A stretch of 64,000 nt of DNA, from the NCBI GenBank assembly GCA_028641055.1, contig CM054059.1:45644477-45708476 (forward strand). The letters are read 5' to 3'. The notes beneath the pieces were generated by a model, which was not told where the DNA came from, made no database searches, and saw nothing but the letters and a program-made list of their open reading frames with translations. This DNA comes from Alopecurus myosuroides. Lineage: Eukaryota > Streptophyta > Magnoliopsida > Poales > Poaceae. Both the position numbers and the translations under genes were made by a program. This document shows, piece by piece, positions 51,694 to 63,330 of the stretch (position 1 is the first letter of the stretch; the number at the start of each line of letters is the position of its first letter).

Positions 51694-54600
51694 CTAGGGG
51701 TAGAACTTGCGGAGGTGCGCCACGTTCCATGGGTTGGAGTAGATGCCACCAGTCTTCGGGTTCTTTAAGCGGTAGACGCCTCCTGGGATGACTTCATGTA
51801 TGATAAAAGGTCCTTCCCATGGTGGCTCGAGCTTGTGACCGTCCTTTTGCTTAAGCCGCAGCACCAGATCTCCTACCACGAAAGATCTGTGGCGTATGCG
51901 GCGAAGTTGCACAACGACTGCTGGTAGACTGCAGATCTTGCGAGTGCGATGTCCCCAATCTCGTCTAGTGCGTCCATGTCTTCCGTGAGTGTCTTGTTTG
52001 AGGTTTCTTCGATGAATCAACGACTCGTGGAGCACTGAATTTGACGTCTTCAGGTAGGATGTCTTCAACTCCATATAACATGGAGTATAGTTTGTCGATC
52101 GATTTGGTGTTGTTCGTAGGCTCCATAGCACTGATGGTAGTTCTTCGGCCCAGTTCCCTGCTGCTGGGTGCAACCGATCCAACAGTCGTTTCTTTAGGCC
52201 AGCCGAAACTAATTCGTTACATCGTTCGACCTGGCCATTAGTTTGCGGGTGAGCTACCGAGGCGAAGCTGAGGGTGATTCCTTTTTTCTCGTAGAATTCA
52301 TGTGTTTCCTTGGCTGTGAAGTTGCTGTCGTTGTCCGTGATGATGTTGTGCGGTACGCCGAATCTGCACACGATGGAGTCGAGGAATCTCACGGCGCACT
52401 GGGTGTGCGCGGATGTGACTGGCATGGCCTCTATCCATTTTGTGAACTTGTCGACTGCCACGAGCAGGTGGGTGTATCCTCCAGGTATTGACTTGCGCAG
52501 CGGTCCCACCATGTCTAGCTCCCATTGGGCGAAGGGCCAGGCGATAGGGGTCATGTGGAGTTCTGTGGCAGGGGCATGCGGCCTGGGCGCAAACCTTTGT
52601 CAGGCGTTGCATCTGTCGACTAGATCTTTGGCGTCTCTTGCTGCTTTGAGCCAATAGAATCCTGCCCTGAAGGCCTTGCCCACGATGGCTCTCCAACTGG
52701 CTTGGTGCCCGCAGTCTCCATGGTGTATATCCCGAAGCAATTCCTTGCTGTCTTCGGGTGCTATGCATCTCTGCAACACTCCTGATATGCTTTGCTTGTA
52801 TAGCTCGTCGTTGATCACCCGAAAGGATTTGCTGCGCCGTACTATTTGTCGGGCCCCGCAAATGTCAGTTGGGAGCTGTTTGTTGGACAAGTAGTCAAGG
52901 TATTTCTGTGTCCAGACTGGCTCGACCAGAAAAACTTGCCTGGAAATATTGTGGATGAGCTCGATCATAGCAATTTGCGGGCTGTCGTCTGTTTCCACCG
53001 CTGCGGGTGTTCCTGCTGGCTTTCTGACTTTGGCGGATTGTTTGATCATTCATTCGAAGTAGATTCCTGGAGGGATGGAGGCGTTTGTTGACCCCATGTT
53101 GGCCAGCTTGTCTGCTTCCTCATTGCTTGATCGTGCGATGTGCTTCAGTTCGCACCCTTTGAAACTTCCTTCGAGTAGATTGTACATGTCACGATAGGCG
53201 ACCATGTTATCCGCGATAGCATCGCATTCCTTCATTGTCTGCTGCACGATGAGATTTGAGTCTCCATATATCATCAGTCGGGTGGCTCCGCAGGCGATCG
53301 GCATTTTCATGCCGTGTAGGAGGGCCTCGTACTCCGCATCGTTGTTGGATGCTGGGTCATCGGGAGAGAAGTCAAGTCGTAGGACGTACTGCTGCTTGTC
53401 GCGTCGGGGAGATGTAAGAATAACTCTGTCCCTGGCTCCTTCGTTTCTTTTTTACCCGTCGAAGTACATGATCCAGTTGCTCGTGTACTCTGGGGGTCCT
53501 GGTGTTTGCAGCTCTGTCCATTCGCTTAGGAATTCCACGATGACTTAGGATTTTATAGATTTGCACCCTGCATAAATGATGTCCCAGGTGCCTAGCTCTA
53601 TGCTCCATTTTGCGATTCTTCCGGATGCCATTGGGTTGTTCATGATGGTACCGAGTGATGTGTCGTTTAGCACCGTGACGGTATGTTCCTAGAAGTAATG
53701 CTTGAGCTTTCGGGCCGTGAGGACTACGCCATACGCGATCTTCTGATAGTGAGGATATCTCTGCTTGCACGGCGAAAGCACCTCGCTGACGTAATATATT
53801 GGCCGCTGAACGCCGTACGTCGTGCCGTCTTCTGGCCGCTCGACGATAATAACCGTGCTAATGACTTAGTTTGTTGCGGCTAGGCAGAGGTATAGGGGCT
53901 CTTTTTCTTCGGGCGTTGCCAATACGCGCCTGCTCTGCAGCGCTCTTTTTAGGTCGATGAAAGCCTTTTTTTGCCTCAGGTGTCCACTCGAAATTATATG
54001 TTTTCTTCAGCAGTTTGTAGAAGGGTGGTGCCTGCTCGCCTAATCGTGCGATGAATCGGCTCAGAGCGGCTAGTCTTCCCGCGAGCTGTTGTACGCCGCG
54101 AAGATTGGTTGGCTCCTTCATTGTTAGGATTGCTTGAATTTTCTCTGGGTTGGCTTCGATTCCTCGGGCGGACACCAGATACCCGAGAAGTTGTCCTGCG
54201 GGAACACCGAAGACGCATTTTGTCGGGTTAAGCTTGATCCTGTACGCGTTGAGAGCGTCGAATGTTTCCCTGATGTCCTCGAGGAGCGTATCCTCCACTC
54301 GAGATTTTATGACGATGTCGTCAACGTACACTTGTACGTTCTTGCCAATGAGCTTGGGGAGGCATTTTTTCATGCAACGTTGATATGTTGCGCCTGCGTT
54401 TTTTTAGCCCCAAGGGCATTGTCGTGTAGAAGTAGACACCGTGAGGTATTATGAAAGTTTTCTTCTCCTCATCCTCCTTTTTCATCCTGATCTAATTATA
54501 GCCCGAGTAGGCGTCCAAGAAGAAGAGGCGCTGGCAGCCTGCAGTGGAGTCCATGATCTGGTCGATTCGTGGTAATGGAAAGTTATCCTTGGGGCAGTGT

Positions 54601-57595
54601 TTTTTCAGCGGCGTGTAGTCGATGCACACGCGAAGGATTTCAGTGTTTTTCTTTGGTACCAACACCGGGTTTGCTAACCAGGTGGATATTTTGATCTCTC
54701 TGATGAATTTTTTGGCGAGTAGTCTATTCACTTCTTCTCCGAGGGCCTTCTGTTTAGGCTCGGAGAATCGGCGGGTCGTTTGTTTGATAGGTTTGGCGTC
54801 TTTGAATACTTCGAGTGAGTGCTCGGCGAACTCCCTGGGTATCCCTGGCATATCTGAAGGCTGCCAGGCGAAGATTTCCCAGTACTCACGGAGGAGTTCG
54901 ACGAGCGTGCCTTCCTATGCGGGTGAGAGGGTGGTGGACACCATCGCCGTCTTCGCCGGTTCTGTCGGGTGCACTTGATGCTTTCGAGTGTCGATATTTG
55001 CACTGAACTCGAGTTCTGGAGCGTTCTTTTTGGTGAGTGGCATCAAGGAGTGGTCCGTGGTCTTTGCCAATTCTTCCAGCTCCTCGTGCATCCCGAAAGA
55101 TTTCGCGATCTCGTTGAACTCAATATCGCACTTATCTGACTTTTGGAAGTCGCCATCTATGGTGATGGTGCCGTATTTCCCTGGGAGTTTGAGCTTCAGG
55201 TATGCGTCGTGAGGTACTGCCATGAATCTCGCGAACGCTGTTCGGCCGAGAATGACGTGGTACTTTGAGGGCCAGTCCACTACCTTGAAGTCGAGGAACT
55301 CTCTTCTGTAGTTTCTCGGGTTTCCAAGCAGTACTTCCAGGTTGATTGTTCTGAGTGGTCGGACTGCTTTTCCTGGTACTATCCCGTGGAAGGATGTTTC
55401 TGACTCCACGAGTCCGTCCAGGTTCTTGTTCATCTTGCGGAGTGTGTCCCCGTAAATGATGTTTATTCCGCGATTGCCGTCCATGAACACTCGCGCAAGA
55501 TCGTAGTTGCCTATTTACGCCTGAATGACGAGTGCGGCGTGTCCTGGTCGGTATACTCGAGGAGGATGGTCTTCTTTGGAGAAAGTTATCGATTGACCTG
55601 GCATGACCACTTGGCGTGTGTTTGTCTTCTGGACCCTTTGGGAGGGTCAGACCTTCTGTATCATTCCGAGTAGTCTCTAAGGGTTTGGGTACCCGTTGTT
55701 TCCCTGGTTTGCGGCAGGTGGCGCTGGCAATGCGGCCAATATCGTGTTCTGATGTCCCGGCGGAGGTAGGGGCTGTGGCGGCTGTCCTCCTCCTGGGAGT
55801 TGCGGGTATCCCTAGTTGACCGCGGCTCTGTTCTTCCTCGTGTAAGCCTCGTGGATGTACTGAAATTTTTGGCAGTCCTTGAGGAGTTGAGTTGCCTTGG
55901 TCTTCCCTGTGCGCTTATCTATTAATAGATGTAGCATACAGTATCCATCCAAGTCTTCCTCGAGAGTTTTGTCATCTGGTTTTGGCTTCCATTCGCGAAT
56001 TCCGCGCGGCCCGTTATCGCGATTTTTGGTGAATTCTGCTGCCACTAGTTCTTCGCGATCGTTGTGGTCGTAGTGTTTCCTCTTCTTTTATCGACCATGG
56101 CGATCTTCCTCAGGCGCGGGTGAGGATGCTTTCTCGTTGTGCACAGAGTCTTCACCATTGGCCCATATGTCGGCTATTGCCATCAGTTCGCCGATGGTTT
56201 TGTGGGCAGCTCGTCCCAGTTCTTCTCGGAAAACGGTGCGCCGAGCTCCTTTGGTGAAAGCCTCAACCGCAACTTCTTCAGATATGTTTCCCGCCGTATT
56301 CTTGAGCATGGTCCATCGCTGAATATATTCGCGAGTAGACTCGCCACTTTTCTGCTTGCACGCTCGTAGCTCCTCTATAGACGCGGGTCTTCTGTATGTC
56401 GCTTGGAAGTTTTTGCGAAATTCGTAGGTCAAATCGTCCCATGACCCGTAGTACGCCCTTGGTCTTCCTTTGAGCCAGCTGCGTGCAGCGCCTACGAGGT
56501 GTAGGTTCAGGTACGGCATGGACGTTGTCTTATTCCCATGTTGGCATTTTACTATCGTGAGATAATCTGATAGCCAAGACTTGGGCTCTAGCGACCCGTC
56601 GTACTTCGGGACTTCCGTCGTAAGCCTAAACGTTTTGGGCATCGGTGCCTCGCGGATGTCGCGGGTGAAGCACAATGCGCCGCAGGCCTCCTCGTCGGAA
56701 GATGTGAATAGTGATCGTGCGCGGTTTCTGATTGCTCGGGCCCTGGTGACTTTGTTCTGCGCGATATCATTTCACGCATCGTACTCAGGCCGGTCGCGAT
56801 TATCTTCCTTCCGCGGCTCCCTGCTGCGTTGTCGCGAGCGACTGCTATGACGTCGTGGACTCCGATCACGATCTCTCGGGCTATCGTCGAGGCTACTCGG
56901 ACTATCTCCACGACGCCGACCTTCTTTTCTTCGGGCGCGACGAGGCGATTCCTTCCTTGGAGGTGACGTGCTCCCGCGTCGGCGGGGTGTTTCCTTGTCC
57001 TTCCGAGGGGTCTTTTCAGTTTCCTGCGTTGTCGCGTGCCTGCGAGCTTGGGCGGCGATTTTTGCGGCTGCCATTCCTAGCCCCTTCTGGACTTGTCGAT
57101 ATTGCTCTGCGCGGGGGTCATTCTTTCCCGGTTGGTTCGCCTGTAGGTATGTGGCTGCTGCCAAGACTGCGGCGGCGGGAGTCGTCGGGTGCATGTTGCC
57201 GTCGTCGTCACGTGCATGAGGGATGTCTCGAGTGTCTTGCTGATTCCGCTGAGTGATTCGCGATCCATGGATGCGGTCTTCGAGACGTATCTCTTTTTCG
57301 AGGGATTGTTTCCCACCGAGCGAGTGTGAGAGAGAGCCGCACGACGCGCGCTTGACTCATCCGCCGCTTTCTTACGTACTTCCAAATTTTTGCGAGCTTC
57401 ATTGATCAGTCGACCCGCTCGCACCAGATGATAGTGGTACGTGGTCAGATCCTCATGGGGAGCTCCTTCCGCGAGTGGCTGGCCTTGGTGTACGACTTCC
57501 TTCGCTCTGACCCAGGCGTCACGCGAGACTTTGATGCGTTCTCGCTCCTTCAGGCTTTCCTCAGTTTCCTCGGCTGAATCAGTTGGTCCTGCCAT
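51694..57595 (-). pseudogene. Gag-pol of the outer Tat element, heavily interrupted
   Basis: Fragments in order: a gag N-terminal region from ATG 57595 (MAGPTDSAEETEES) with a basic Arg/Ser stretch, the gag core at 56675-56088 (WLKGRPRAYYGSWDDLTYEF), a protease region at 55490-54915, RT at 54851-53858 (WLANPVLVPKKN; VQVYVDDIVIKS), an extra archaeal-type RNase H at 53310-53050 (LMIYGDSNLIVQQTMKECDA; SNEEADKLANMG), and integrase at 53049-51694 (HHGDCGHQASWRAIVGKAF; WELDMVGPLRKS; TDNDSNFTAKETHEF). The second RNase H is characteristic of the Tat lineage. About nine stops or frameshifts separate the fragments, so no enzyme can be made. Confidence 0.85.
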
Positions 57596-58060
57596 GCAGA
57601 CCTGGGCCAGATATGGCTCGTGAGTCCTAGGCGTGAGTTTACAGCTTCTGCCGACCCGAGAAGGTTCTTCAGCCGCGATAGTGTGGAAGTTGCGGACGCT
57701 GGGGCGAATGGATCCACCACTGGGCGCTAGGTCGCCATCAGTGTCGTCAGGTGCGAGTCAAAGGTTGCCGGGCTTGAGATAGACTCGGAGTCCGATTCGC
57801 CGAGATCGACCCGCTCGGGGAAGTGCAATATCCCCGCCTTGTTGGCGTGGAAGTGGAGGCTCCCTAACGTCAGGCTGACGCTCTTCTCCGATCCGCTGAA
57901 CACCAGACGCGATTCCAGCGAGTGGGGCGCGACGATAATCGGCCCGAAGTGGATCGGCTCCGCTAGAGTCGAGGTTCCGGGGCTCCAGCCGAAGGTTGGC
58001 GATGATGAGGCCGAAGACGTCGTAGATCCAGCGCCCACCGTTCCCACAGACGGCACCAAC

Positions 58061-58566
58061 TATCGAATAGTCATCTCAACAAGTCCCTCGGATGATCCGG
58101 TAGGGTTTCGATTAAGAGAACGTATGGGCGCTGGTGATGATCGTCGGCTAACAGGGGGCACGATTTACCCAAGTTCGGGTCCCTCGTAGAGGTAAAACCC
58201 TTACTCCTGCTCTTTCGATCTGTATTATGAGTAGATCGGTTACAATGGGGGGGTGCTCGAGTCGAAAGTATTGTCTCGAGCTTAAGGCTTTGGTGATGAG
58301 AAGTTGATTGGACCCCCCTTGGTGGTTCTCCTGGCCTTATATAGGTGGCCAGGTCTCAAACCGTACCCGGGGGGGGGGGGGGCGGGGGAGGGTTACAAAC
58401 CCTAGCTTTAGGTCGGTTACGTGTTTCCTTCTTGTCCCGCAAGGCTTTGCGGGTGGGCTCCAATTGGGCCTTCTAGAACTGTAGGTGGCACCTCCCTCTG
58501 GACTTAGGTGTTGGGCCTTGGACCGGGTAGCCTCAGCCGATAGGTCCAGGATTCATCCCCACGTCA
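58061..58566 (-). repeat. 5' LTR of the outer Tat element
   Basis: 506 bp, longer than its partner mainly because of a poly(G) expansion near 58368-58382. TATA box CCTATATAAGG on the minus strand near 58334-58344. The inner end reads TA instead of TG. The primer-site-like GTTGGTGCCGTCTGTGGG (minus strand) abuts it at 58043-58060. Confidence 0.9.
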
Positions 58567-61441
58567 CCTGTCATTCGAGGACGCCGCCCACAACGTGTTC
58601 GACACCGGTCCCCGCGCTCTTTTCGCCGACCAGGCGCCCTCCGGCGGCTACGACTTCGACACCCAGACACAAGATGGTGGCGAGAGCGCCGTTGTCGACG
58701 AGGAGCGAGACGTCGACAACGCCGATGAGGACGACGACCAAGATGGTGATGGCGCCCACGACGATGTGGAAGAAGTTGGCAAGGATGGGAAGAAAAAGAA
58801 GAAGAAGGGTGGAAGGCGTGGAATTGCTTGGACGGTGAAAGAGGACGAGTGCTTGATTGACTCATGCAGTGCCATTGCCCAAGACATGATCACGGGTGCC
58901 AACCCAACAAGAGACTTGTATTGGAAGCGGGTCCTCTCGGAGTTTGATGAGCGCAAGTACCAAACGCCATATGTGGAGTACGTCATGGATCGCAATCAAA
59001 ATACGCTAGCTCATAGATGGGCCACAATCCAAAAGTCGGTGAAGAAGTTTCAAGGAGCCTTTGAGAACATCATGGCGAGGCCGGAGAGTGGCAAGAGTGT
59101 AAAAGACCAAGTAAGTTTGTGTGTCTCATCTTCTCCTATGCTATCACAACATTCATGCATCTCCTAATCTTGACTTCTCCTGTTGCTAGATCATTGATGC
59201 CATCACCTTGTACAAGGTTATCAACGGGGGCATGGACTTTGTGCTTCTACATTTCTTCAAAAAGTTGCAAAACAATGAGAAATGGAAGAAGCATAGACTC
59301 CGACTAAAGCAAAAGCCCGGCGATGCTCAAATTGAGGAGGTGATGCTCAACTCGGAAAGGCCAATGGGAATGTAACATCCCAATTTTGCTACAAAAGTGG
59401 GTGGTGTTGTGTTCATCTCATACATGCATGAAACCACAAATTTAAGCAATGTTTGAAACCAATTTAAATTATGAATTTAAATGGTTTGGGAAAATCCCAC
59501 AAATAGTACTTATTTTTGGTCTCCAAAGTTTTGTTGTGAAAATTATTTCAAATTCATCAAAGCATAACATGGTTTTGTTTGAAATTTTATAAGCTTTCCA
59601 AAAACTATTTTTGCCAAATTTTCTGTTTGCAAAAAGGCCCCCAAAACCTCTGTTTTCTGTCCTGTTTATTTAAAAGAAGGACCTTTCTGCAGTTTCTATT
59701 TCTTTCGGAGGGTTTTCGCAAAAAGCCTATTTTATCGTCTTCTACCTCCGGACAGTAGGCGAGAAGAACTCCGACGGCGCCCAGCGCCACGTCCTGCTTC
59801 CCCTCGCGACTTGGACGACCAGAAGACCTCCTAGAGCCGTCTGGATTGAGGAGTCCTTGCAGAAGCCCCCACGGTCGCCTCCTCTCTCTGCCTCTCTGCT
59901 GTAACCGAACCTAACCCTAAGCGAACCGGACGCCGGTCGCCGCCGGCGCTACAGCCACTCCCGCGACCCGCCGTGACCGTCTTCGGATTCGTCGTCCTCT
60001 CCTCTACGTCCTCGTAAAGCCTCATTTCCTGGAGTGGCCGGAGTAGCATGAATCGGGGGGATCCTCCCCGACTCCGGTCATCGTCTCCGAGCTCGATTCC
60101 GGCCGACCTCGGCCACCATTTTCTTCCCCGACCACAACAGCGTCCTCGTGGTGAGCTCTGCTCCCTCCCAACCCCTTCCCCTCGCTGTTTGGTGCCTTCT
60201 TTCGCGTCCCCGCCGTCGAGCGTACCGGACCGCCGCAGATGCTCGTCGCCGGCCATGCTCCGGTGGCGCGAAAGCAGCGGCGCCGCCACCTAAATGCTCG
60301 TCGTGCATCCCTCTGCCAGATGCACCCTATCTCTCCCTCCAATTTGCGCTCAAACGCGCGATCGAGGCATGACAGAGGCGCAGCTGCCTTTCGCTGACGT
60401 CACGATGACGTCAAGCTGACGTCATCGTGGGCCAGGCCTTCTGTATTTCTAAAATGTTTTAATAAAAGAAAGTTACTATGACATCTGGGCCCCACCCTTT
60501 TAATTATTAGAGGAATGATAAAAATTTATAAATTTAATAACTTATGTTTTATAACTCAAAAAATAAAATAAAAATATGGGAATGATCAGAAAAATGTAAT
60601 CTTTCCAAATATGTTATTTTCAATCATGTTTGAGAAAGTTGTTTTTGGCCATTTATTTAATGTTGTTTAATTCATTTAAAATATAAAAATAAGTTTTTAT
60701 TCAATAAAATTGGAAAATTAAAAGTTATATACCAAAATGCTCAAAATGACAAATGCAACCTGTTTATGATGTTTTCAAACCCATTTGAGCAACTAAAATG
60801 GTACTCACTTTCAGAATTGTCCGAATTGTCCGAATTTCGGGCTAAGTTCAGTAAAACTGCATAACTGACATGCGAAACCTAGCAACCCAACGATCATGCT
60901 TAGGGCTTTTATTTCAATGCATCAACTTTCTCATGCATACATATTGCGCATTGCATCGAAGCCATGGTTGATTGTTCTTCTTTGTTTCGGTGTTGTTTCC
61001 CCCTCGGTAGAACGTGACTCCACTAGTAGAAAAAAGGCCTTCGGTACGCCAGCATCAGTCCCCAAACGTCGCGCACCGTGACTAATGAGTCTTTAGTCCC
61101 GGGTCGGGAGGAGACCCGCGACAGAAGGTCATACGTCGCGGGTTGGGAAGCGCGTTGCGGCGCGTGGAGGGAATTAATTCCGGTTGACCTGGCCGCCCGG
61201 GACTATTGGTCCTTTATTCCCCGTTCCCGTGGCCAACCGGGACTATTGGTCCTTTATTCCCCGTTCCCGTGGCCAACCGGGACTAAAGATCAAACTTCTC
61301 GCCTCCCCAGCGGCGGTTTTTATTTCGCGAGCGTGGCAGAAGGGCGCCATTCCACTCGCTCTCTGTTTCTTCCTCTCGCTCTCTGTACTGTACTCTCTTT
61401 TTCCTCCTCATCTCTCTCGATCCACCAAGCACACACACGCA

Positions 61442-62142
61442 ATGGCTAAAGCAGTTTGGCAGCAATACGAAGGTCCCACACCATGCGGCATGGTTCTGGA
61501 CGTGCTCTACACCAACAGTTCCGAGAGGCTGCCCTTGGCTCTTGGTTATTTGACCCAGCTCTATCATGCATCTCCCGATGAACACCGGTTCTTTGGGCTC
61601 GATCTGGAGTACACGGCGAATCAGAGGGATGTTGCCGTCATCCAGATCGCGTTCAAGCAGTCTGTGTTGATCTTCCAATGGTCAAGGTAAAGCACCCGTA
61701 CACTTGCATAATTCGATTTTTTTGTTGCATGTGAAGAATACATGTGTTGCAACATATCTAACACATATCCTATTTTTGTTGTTGCAGTAGTTCAAAGAAT
61801 TGTCCGGCCCTTGTTGATTTTCTTGTCAACATGGGGTTTGACTTTTGCAGCGTTGACATCACGCAAGACCGTGTGAAGTTGATGCGCATTGGTATTATGA
61901 TTCCTGAAGATCACTACATTGATCTTCAGAATCTTATCCAGTTGAACGGGCCAAAGACCGGGATGGCTGTCATGGCAACTACCTTCATCCACCAGGGCTA
62001 CGACAGGATGAAGACTGATTTCCCCTCGAAGAATCACCGTTATTGGGAGAAGACCCCACTGGACTTGACGAACGTCCAGTATGCCGCCATAGATGCATAT
62101 GTCTCGTACGAGTTGTTCCGCATCTACTCGGCGGAGCCATAG
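61442..62142 (+). CDS. DEDDy 3'-5' exonuclease, WRN-exonuclease-like, two exons
   Basis: Exon 1 is 61442-61686 (donor GTAAAG) and exon 2 is 61788-62142 (acceptor TTGCAG), joining in frame to 199 residues with no stop. All DEDDy residues are visible: Exo I FFGLDLEY (D54, E56), Exo II CSVDITQDRVKL (D109) and Exo III YAAIDAY (Y180, D184). Length fits a stand-alone exonuclease domain as in plant WEX-like proteins; no helicase, RNase D HRDC domain or targeting peptide is seen. The family removes nucleotides from 3' ends using two metal ions. The gene sits wholly inside the CACTA element with its intron intact, so capture was from genomic DNA, or it is a long-standing element gene. Expression and activity are unproven. 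Confidence 0.85.
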
Positions 62143-62219
62143 ATATGTATATATGCGTTCGATATATATGCGCGCATGTAATGGGTATTTTAGCTAGTAT
62201 ATATATGTAATGGGTATCT

Positions 62220-62372
62220 TTTGTGAATGTGATCGACTCTATGTTATGAATGTGATCGACTCTATGTTTGTGTTATGTGTGATCGACTCTATGTTATGAA
62301 TGTGATCGACTCTATGTTTGTGTTATGTGTGATCGACTCTATGTTTGTGTTATGTGTGATCGACTCTATGCA
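62220..62372. repeat. GTGATCGACTCTATG minisatellite
   Basis: The word GTGATCGACTCTATG recurs six times, alternating with TTATGAAT and TTTGTGTTATGT spacers, directly 3' of the exonuclease gene. Confidence 0.9.
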
Positions 62373-63141
62373 TGTAATGAATATTATTTGTATTATTGTT
62401 CTTCATTTTTGATATATTTTTTCATTTTAAGATTTTAAAATGAATTAGTATTATTTTTCTTCATTTTTTGATATATTATTTTCATTTTTAAGATTTTAAA
62501 ATGAATTAGTATTATTGTTCTTCATTTTTGATATATTCTTTTCATTTTAAGATTTTAAAATGAATTAGTATTATTGTTCTTCATTTTTTGATATATTATT
62601 TTCATTTTTAAGATTTTAAAATGAATTAGTATTATTGTTATTATTTTTCTTCATTTTTTGATATATTATTTGTATTTTTAAGATTTTAAAATTAATTAGT
62701 ATTATTTTTCTTCATTTTTGATATATTATTTGTATTTTTAAGATTTTAAAATGAATTAGTATTATTTTTCTTCATTTTTGATATATTCTTTTCATTTTAA
62801 GATTTTAAAATGAATTAGTATTATTATTCTTCATTTTTTGATATATTATTTTCATTTTTAAGATTTTAAAATGAATTAGTATTATTGTTCTTCATTTTTG
62901 ATATATTATTTGTATTTTTAAGATTTTAAAATGAATTAGTATTATTGTTCTTCATTTTTGATATATTATTTGTATTTTTAGATTTTAAAATGAATTAGTA
63001 TTATTGTTCTTCATTTTTTATATATTATTTTCATTTTTAAGATTTTAAAATGAATTAGTATTATTGTTCTTCATTTTTGATATATTATTTGTATTTTTAA
63101 GATTTTAAAATGAATTAGTATTATTGTTCTTCATTTTTGAT
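62373..63141. repeat. 60-bp AT-rich minisatellite, about 12-13 units
   Basis: The unit runs from TTATTGTTCTTCATTTTTGA through TATATTATTTTCATTTTTAA to GATTTTAAAATGAATTAG, with sub-variants TTGTATTT versus TTTCATTT. GATTTTAAAAT is an internal near-palindrome present in every unit. Confidence 0.95.
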
Positions 63142-63199
63142 TTATTTGAAATTCAAACAATAAAGAAATGTGGCATCGACCAACATGTTAATAAGATTG

Positions 63200-63330
63200 A
63201 TATGATACTACTATCACATACATGCGTGAGAAACACTTGGATTCGGGACGGGATGGAACTCGGAAGTTAAGCATGCTAGTGCTAGAGTAGTGGGAGGATG
63301 GTTGACCGAGCGGGAAGTTTGACCATGAGT
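63200..63330 (+). repeat. 5S-rRNA-derived segment inside the CACTA element
   Basis: GGAACTCGGAAGTTAAGCATG, then CTAGAGTAGTGGGAGGATG and GTTGACCGAGCGGGAAGT follow the 3' two thirds of plant 5S rRNA (GAACTCCG.AGTTAAGCGTGC; GAGTAGTACTAGGATGGGTGACC; GGGAAGTCC) in order. A-box- and C-box-like internal promoter stretches are recognisable but mutated. It is far from a functional 5S gene; it is a relic or a recruited sequence. Confidence 0.72.

Larger units (their letters stand above)
35559..58566 (-). mobile_element. Tat-lineage Ty3/gypsy element, itself interrupted
   Basis: LTRs at 35559-36045 and 58061-58566 share the ends TGTCGAATAG (TATCGAATAG in the right copy, one terminal change) and CCCCACGTCA. 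The flanks are CCTAT and CCTGT, a 5-bp target duplication with one substitution. The minus-strand orientation follows from gag at the right and the primer-site-like GTTGGTGCCGTCTGTGGG (minus strand) next to the right LTR. Gag-pol (57595-51694) and an antisense additional gene on the plus strand converge. A second element at 38854-48837 lies inside. By eye the LTRs differ at about 17 substitutions plus indels. Confidence 0.88.
34674..59370 (+). mobile_element. PIF/Harbinger-like element, split by insertions, right part outside window
   Basis: The left end GAGTATCTCCAGTCACGCCC follows TTA (34671-34673), the usual Harbinger target. Element DNA visible here is 34674-35558 and 58567-59370. The 23 kb between is a gypsy insertion. 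At 59371 a further gypsy LTR interrupts it, so neither the transposase nor the right terminus is in view. It encodes a SANT/Myb-like first ORF. The superfamily call rests on TTA, the terminus style and the ORF type. Confidence 0.6.
34994..59370 (+). pseudogene. SANT/Myb-like protein gene (Harbinger ORF1 type), split by two retrotransposons
   Basis: Starts at ATG 34994 (MPPKGPPRPPLKNAK). An in-frame TAG at 35084-35086 follows codon 30; the same frame then stays open (KERPEGMSDAEWTDDQ) to 35558, where a 23-kb gypsy element interrupts it. Beyond that element (58567 onward) the frame resumes with SFEDAAHNVFDTGP, an acidic stretch, a Lys-rich patch and a SANT/trihelix-like domain (GIAWTVKEDECLIDSC; ANPTRDLYWKRVLSEF; LAHRWATIQKSVKKFQGAF). 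Exon 1 ends at 59109 (donor GTAAGT). Exon 2 from 59190 (FFKKLQNNEKWKKHRL) is broken at 59370 by another LTR. In PIF/Harbinger elements such a protein partners the transposase in DNA binding. The TAG plus two insertions make this a clear pseudogene. Confidence 0.72.

Noticed and set aside
59831..60372. ORFs of 75-152 codons in the GC-rich LTR block
   Set aside because: Low-complexity Arg/Gly or Ser/Pro readings inside an LTR with no domain. The same style of block occurs in LTR leaders.
61078..61449. 123-codon ORF upstream of the exonuclease
   Set aside because: It reads through CACTA subterminal repeats (duplicated 40-bp unit), overlaps the exonuclease start and has no domain.
63200..63330. 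Functional 5S rRNA gene
   Set aside because: Only the 3' two thirds align and the control boxes carry substitutions. It sits inside a transposon with no 5S array around it.
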